From Nonomuraea maritima (lineage in GTDB: Bacteria > Actinomycetota > Actinomycetes > Streptosporangiales > Streptosporangiaceae): a stretch of 64,000 bases of DNA. Below are positions 62,637 to 64,000 of the stretch, piece after piece; positions within the stretch are counted from its first letter, which is position 1, and every line of letters starts with the position of its first letter. A program made the translations under genes and the position numbers. Location: positions 248,001-312,000 of the forward strand of contig NZ_FNFB01000005.1 in NCBI RefSeq assembly GCF_900100395.1, written 5' to 3'. Below the pieces are notes generated by a model, which saw only the letters and a program-made list of their open reading frames with translations, was not told where the DNA came from and ran no database searches.

Positions 62637-63977
62637 TCACTCTGAGGAGATGAAGACGTTCTTGGTCTCGGTGAACGCCGTGAGGGCGTCCGGGCCGAGC
62701 TCCCTGCCGAGGCCCGACTGCTTGAAGCCGCCGAACGGGGTCCAGTAGCGGACCGAGGAGTGGGAGTTGACCGACAGCGCGCCCGACTCGACGGCCCGCG
62801 CCACGCGCAGCGCCCGGCCGACGTCGCGGGTCCAGATGGAGCCGCTCAGCCCGTACGGGGTGTCGTTGGCGATGCGGACGGCCTCCTCCTCGTCCGCGAA
62901 CGGCACGACCGACACGACCGGCCCGAAGATCTCCTCGGTGAAGGCCCGGTCGGTGGGCTCGGGGGTGAGCACCGTCGGAGGGAACCAGTAGCCCCTGCCC
63001 TGCGGGCACGCGCCCTGCAGGTAGGGGTCGTGGACGAAGCCGCGGACGCGTTCCAGGTGCTCGGCGCTGATCAGCGGGCCCATCTCGGTGGCCTCGTCGA
63101 GCGGGTCGCCGACCTTCACCGCGCGTACGGCCTCGGCGAGGCGGTCCATGAACGCGTCGTACACGGAGGACTGGACGAGGAGGCGGGAGCGGGCGCAGCA
63201 GTCCTGCCCAGAGTTGTCGAAAACAGCATAAGGAGCGGTTTTTGCCGCTTTTTCCAGGTCTGCGTCAGCGAAGACGATATTTGCGGACTTGCCGCCCAAC
63301 TCCAGTGTCAGCCGCTTGACCTGCGCCCCCGCCTTGGCGGCGATCTCCTTGCCCACCTCGGTCGAGCCGGTGAACACGATCTTGGCGACGTCCGGATGCT
63401 CGACCAGCCGCGCCCCCGCGACCTCGCCCAGCCCTGGCACGACCTGGAGCACCCCTTCCGGCAGGCCCGCGGCCAGGGCCAGCTCCGCCAGCCGCAGCGC
63501 GGTCAGCGGCGTCCACTCGGCCGGCTTGACGATCACCGTGTTGCCGGCCGCCAGCGCGGGCGCCACGCCCCACGACATGATCAGCATCGGGAAGTTCCAC
63601 GGCACGATGACCCCGACCACGCCCAGCGGCTCCTGGAACGTGACGTCCAGGCCGCCCGGCACCGGGATCTGCCTGCCGTGGTTGCGCTCGGGCGCCCCGG
63701 CGTAGAAGTGCAGCACGTCGCGTACGGTGCCGGCCTCCCAGCGGGCGTTGCCGATCGGGTGACCGGCGTTGGTCAGCTCGAGCCGGGCGAGCTCCTCCGC
63801 GTGCTCGCCCACCAGGTCGGCGAAGCGCCGCAGCAGCCGCGCCCGGTCGCCCGGCGACACCTCGCGCCAGGAGGCGTACGCCGTCCGCGCCCGCTCCACC
63901 GCCCGGTCGACCTCGGCCGCGTCGGCCGGTTCGACGTCGGCGACGACCTCTTCGGTCGCCGGATTGACGATCTTCAT
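62637..63977 (-). CDS. Aldehyde dehydrogenase family protein
   Basis: 446 residues, somewhat short for the family. The Rossmann segment VIVPWNFPMLI and IVFTGSTEVGKEIA are followed by the catalytic Glu in LTLELGGKSANIVF and the catalytic Cys in FDNSGQDCCARSR. The substrate channel end is WTPFGGFKQSGLGRELG. The region after EHLERVRGFVHDPYLQG is shorter than in most relatives. It probably oxidises the aminoaldehyde made from a polyamine or ethanolamine adduct. Complete in the window; only 23 bp remain upstream. Confidence 0.9.
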   Translation of the reverse strand: MKIVNPATEEVVADVEPADAAEVDRAVERARTAYASWREVSPGDRARLLRRFADLVGEHAEELARLELTNAGHPIGNARWEAGTVRDVLHFYAGAPERNHGRQIPVPGGLDVTFQEPLGVVGVIVPWNFPMLIMSWGVAPALAAGNTVIVKPAEWTPLTALRLAELALAAGLPEGVLQVVPGLGEVAGARLVEHPDVAKIVFTGSTEVGKEIAAKAGAQVKRLTLELGGKSANIVFADADLEKAAKTAPYAVFDNSGQDCCARSRLLVQSSVYDAFMDRLAEAVRAVKVGDPLDEATEMGPLISAEHLERVRGFVHDPYLQGACPQGRGYWFPPTVLTPEPTDRAFTEEIFGPVVSVVPFADEEEAVRIANDTPYGLSGSIWTRDVGRALRVARAVESGALSVNSHSSVRYWTPFGGFKQSGLGRELGPDALTAFTETKNVFISSE

Positions 63978-64000
63978 GCGTCCCCGTCACATTCGTTCGA

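Overview
The window is about 70% GC, dense in genes with GTG starts, and carries actinomycete marker genes: a FilP/DivIVA-type coiled-coil protein, a GylR-type glycerol regulator, the mec-cysO-cysM cysteine route, DUF3039, DUF2017, and ClpS next to DUF2017. It is a chromosomal segment of a filamentous actinobacterium. Gene content suggests Streptosporangiaceae (Nonomuraea-like), but that placement is inference. Most of it looks like core or housekeeping DNA with several accessory islands.

Layout. 1-9 kb: end of an SDR gene, an alpha/beta hydrolase, an AI-2E-type permease, the FilP-like protein, methylmalonyl-CoA epimerase divergent from a thiolase, a 48-residue ORF, and two membrane proteins. 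9-13 kb: MarR regulator, cysteine-less thioredoxin/TPR protein, cytidylate-kinase-like protein and ACT-containing malic enzyme. 13-17 kb: the glycerol regulon glpK-glpD with its IclR regulator. Matching 17-bp palindromes sit at both promoters. 17-25 kb: TetR regulators, an LPXTG-type surface protein, YqgE, a TetR/MFS drug-efflux pair, DUF3039, an M43 metalloprotease and a second MFS. 25-30 kb: an SF2 helicase and a tightly overlapping three-gene accessory operon (HTH/Rossmann-like protein, glycosyltransferase-like protein, GNAT). 31-36 kb: STAS protein, pncB-pncA NAD salvage, clpS-DUF2017-mec, a small leader ORF, then cysO-cysM. 36-43 kb: DUF3352 protein, PRC-barrel-like protein, thioesterase, a murI relic, an MBL hydrolase, an MFS insertion, rph and rdgB. 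43-47.8 kb: relics of a hydrolase/HxlR pair, a molybdopterin oxidoreductase, short tandem repeats, and a papain-fold (glutamine-deamidase type) toxin with an adjacent Imm35/YrhB-like immunity candidate. 47.8-53 kb: a sensor kinase, response regulator and MacB-type ABC exporter set. 53.7-54.3 kb: an unusual tRNA whose 5' end overlaps the 3' end of an HNH endonuclease gene. 54-59 kb: bcp, DUF3618, a racemase-fold aldolase and an AmaP/DUF6286 pair. 57.8-61 kb: glycine and serine catabolism, a tandem glycine riboswitch followed by gcvT-gcvH-(terminator)-sdaA. 61-64 kb: a gamma-glutamyl amine degradation cluster (amidotransferase-type hydrolase, SDR, aldehyde dehydrogenase).

How the parts work together. 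Several regulatory circuits can be read directly. GylR operators cover the glpK start site and the gylR -35 region. The glycine riboswitch controls gcvTH. A short Cys-containing ORF overlaps the end of mec and precedes cysO-cysM. At least ten starts have a TAnnnT -10-like hexamer 6-7 nt upstream, which indicates leaderless mRNAs. The best candidates for undescribed biology are the HNH/tRNA overlap cassette, the 27.5-30.3 kb HTH-glycosyltransferase-GNAT operon, and the 45.8-47.6 kb toxin/immunity pair.
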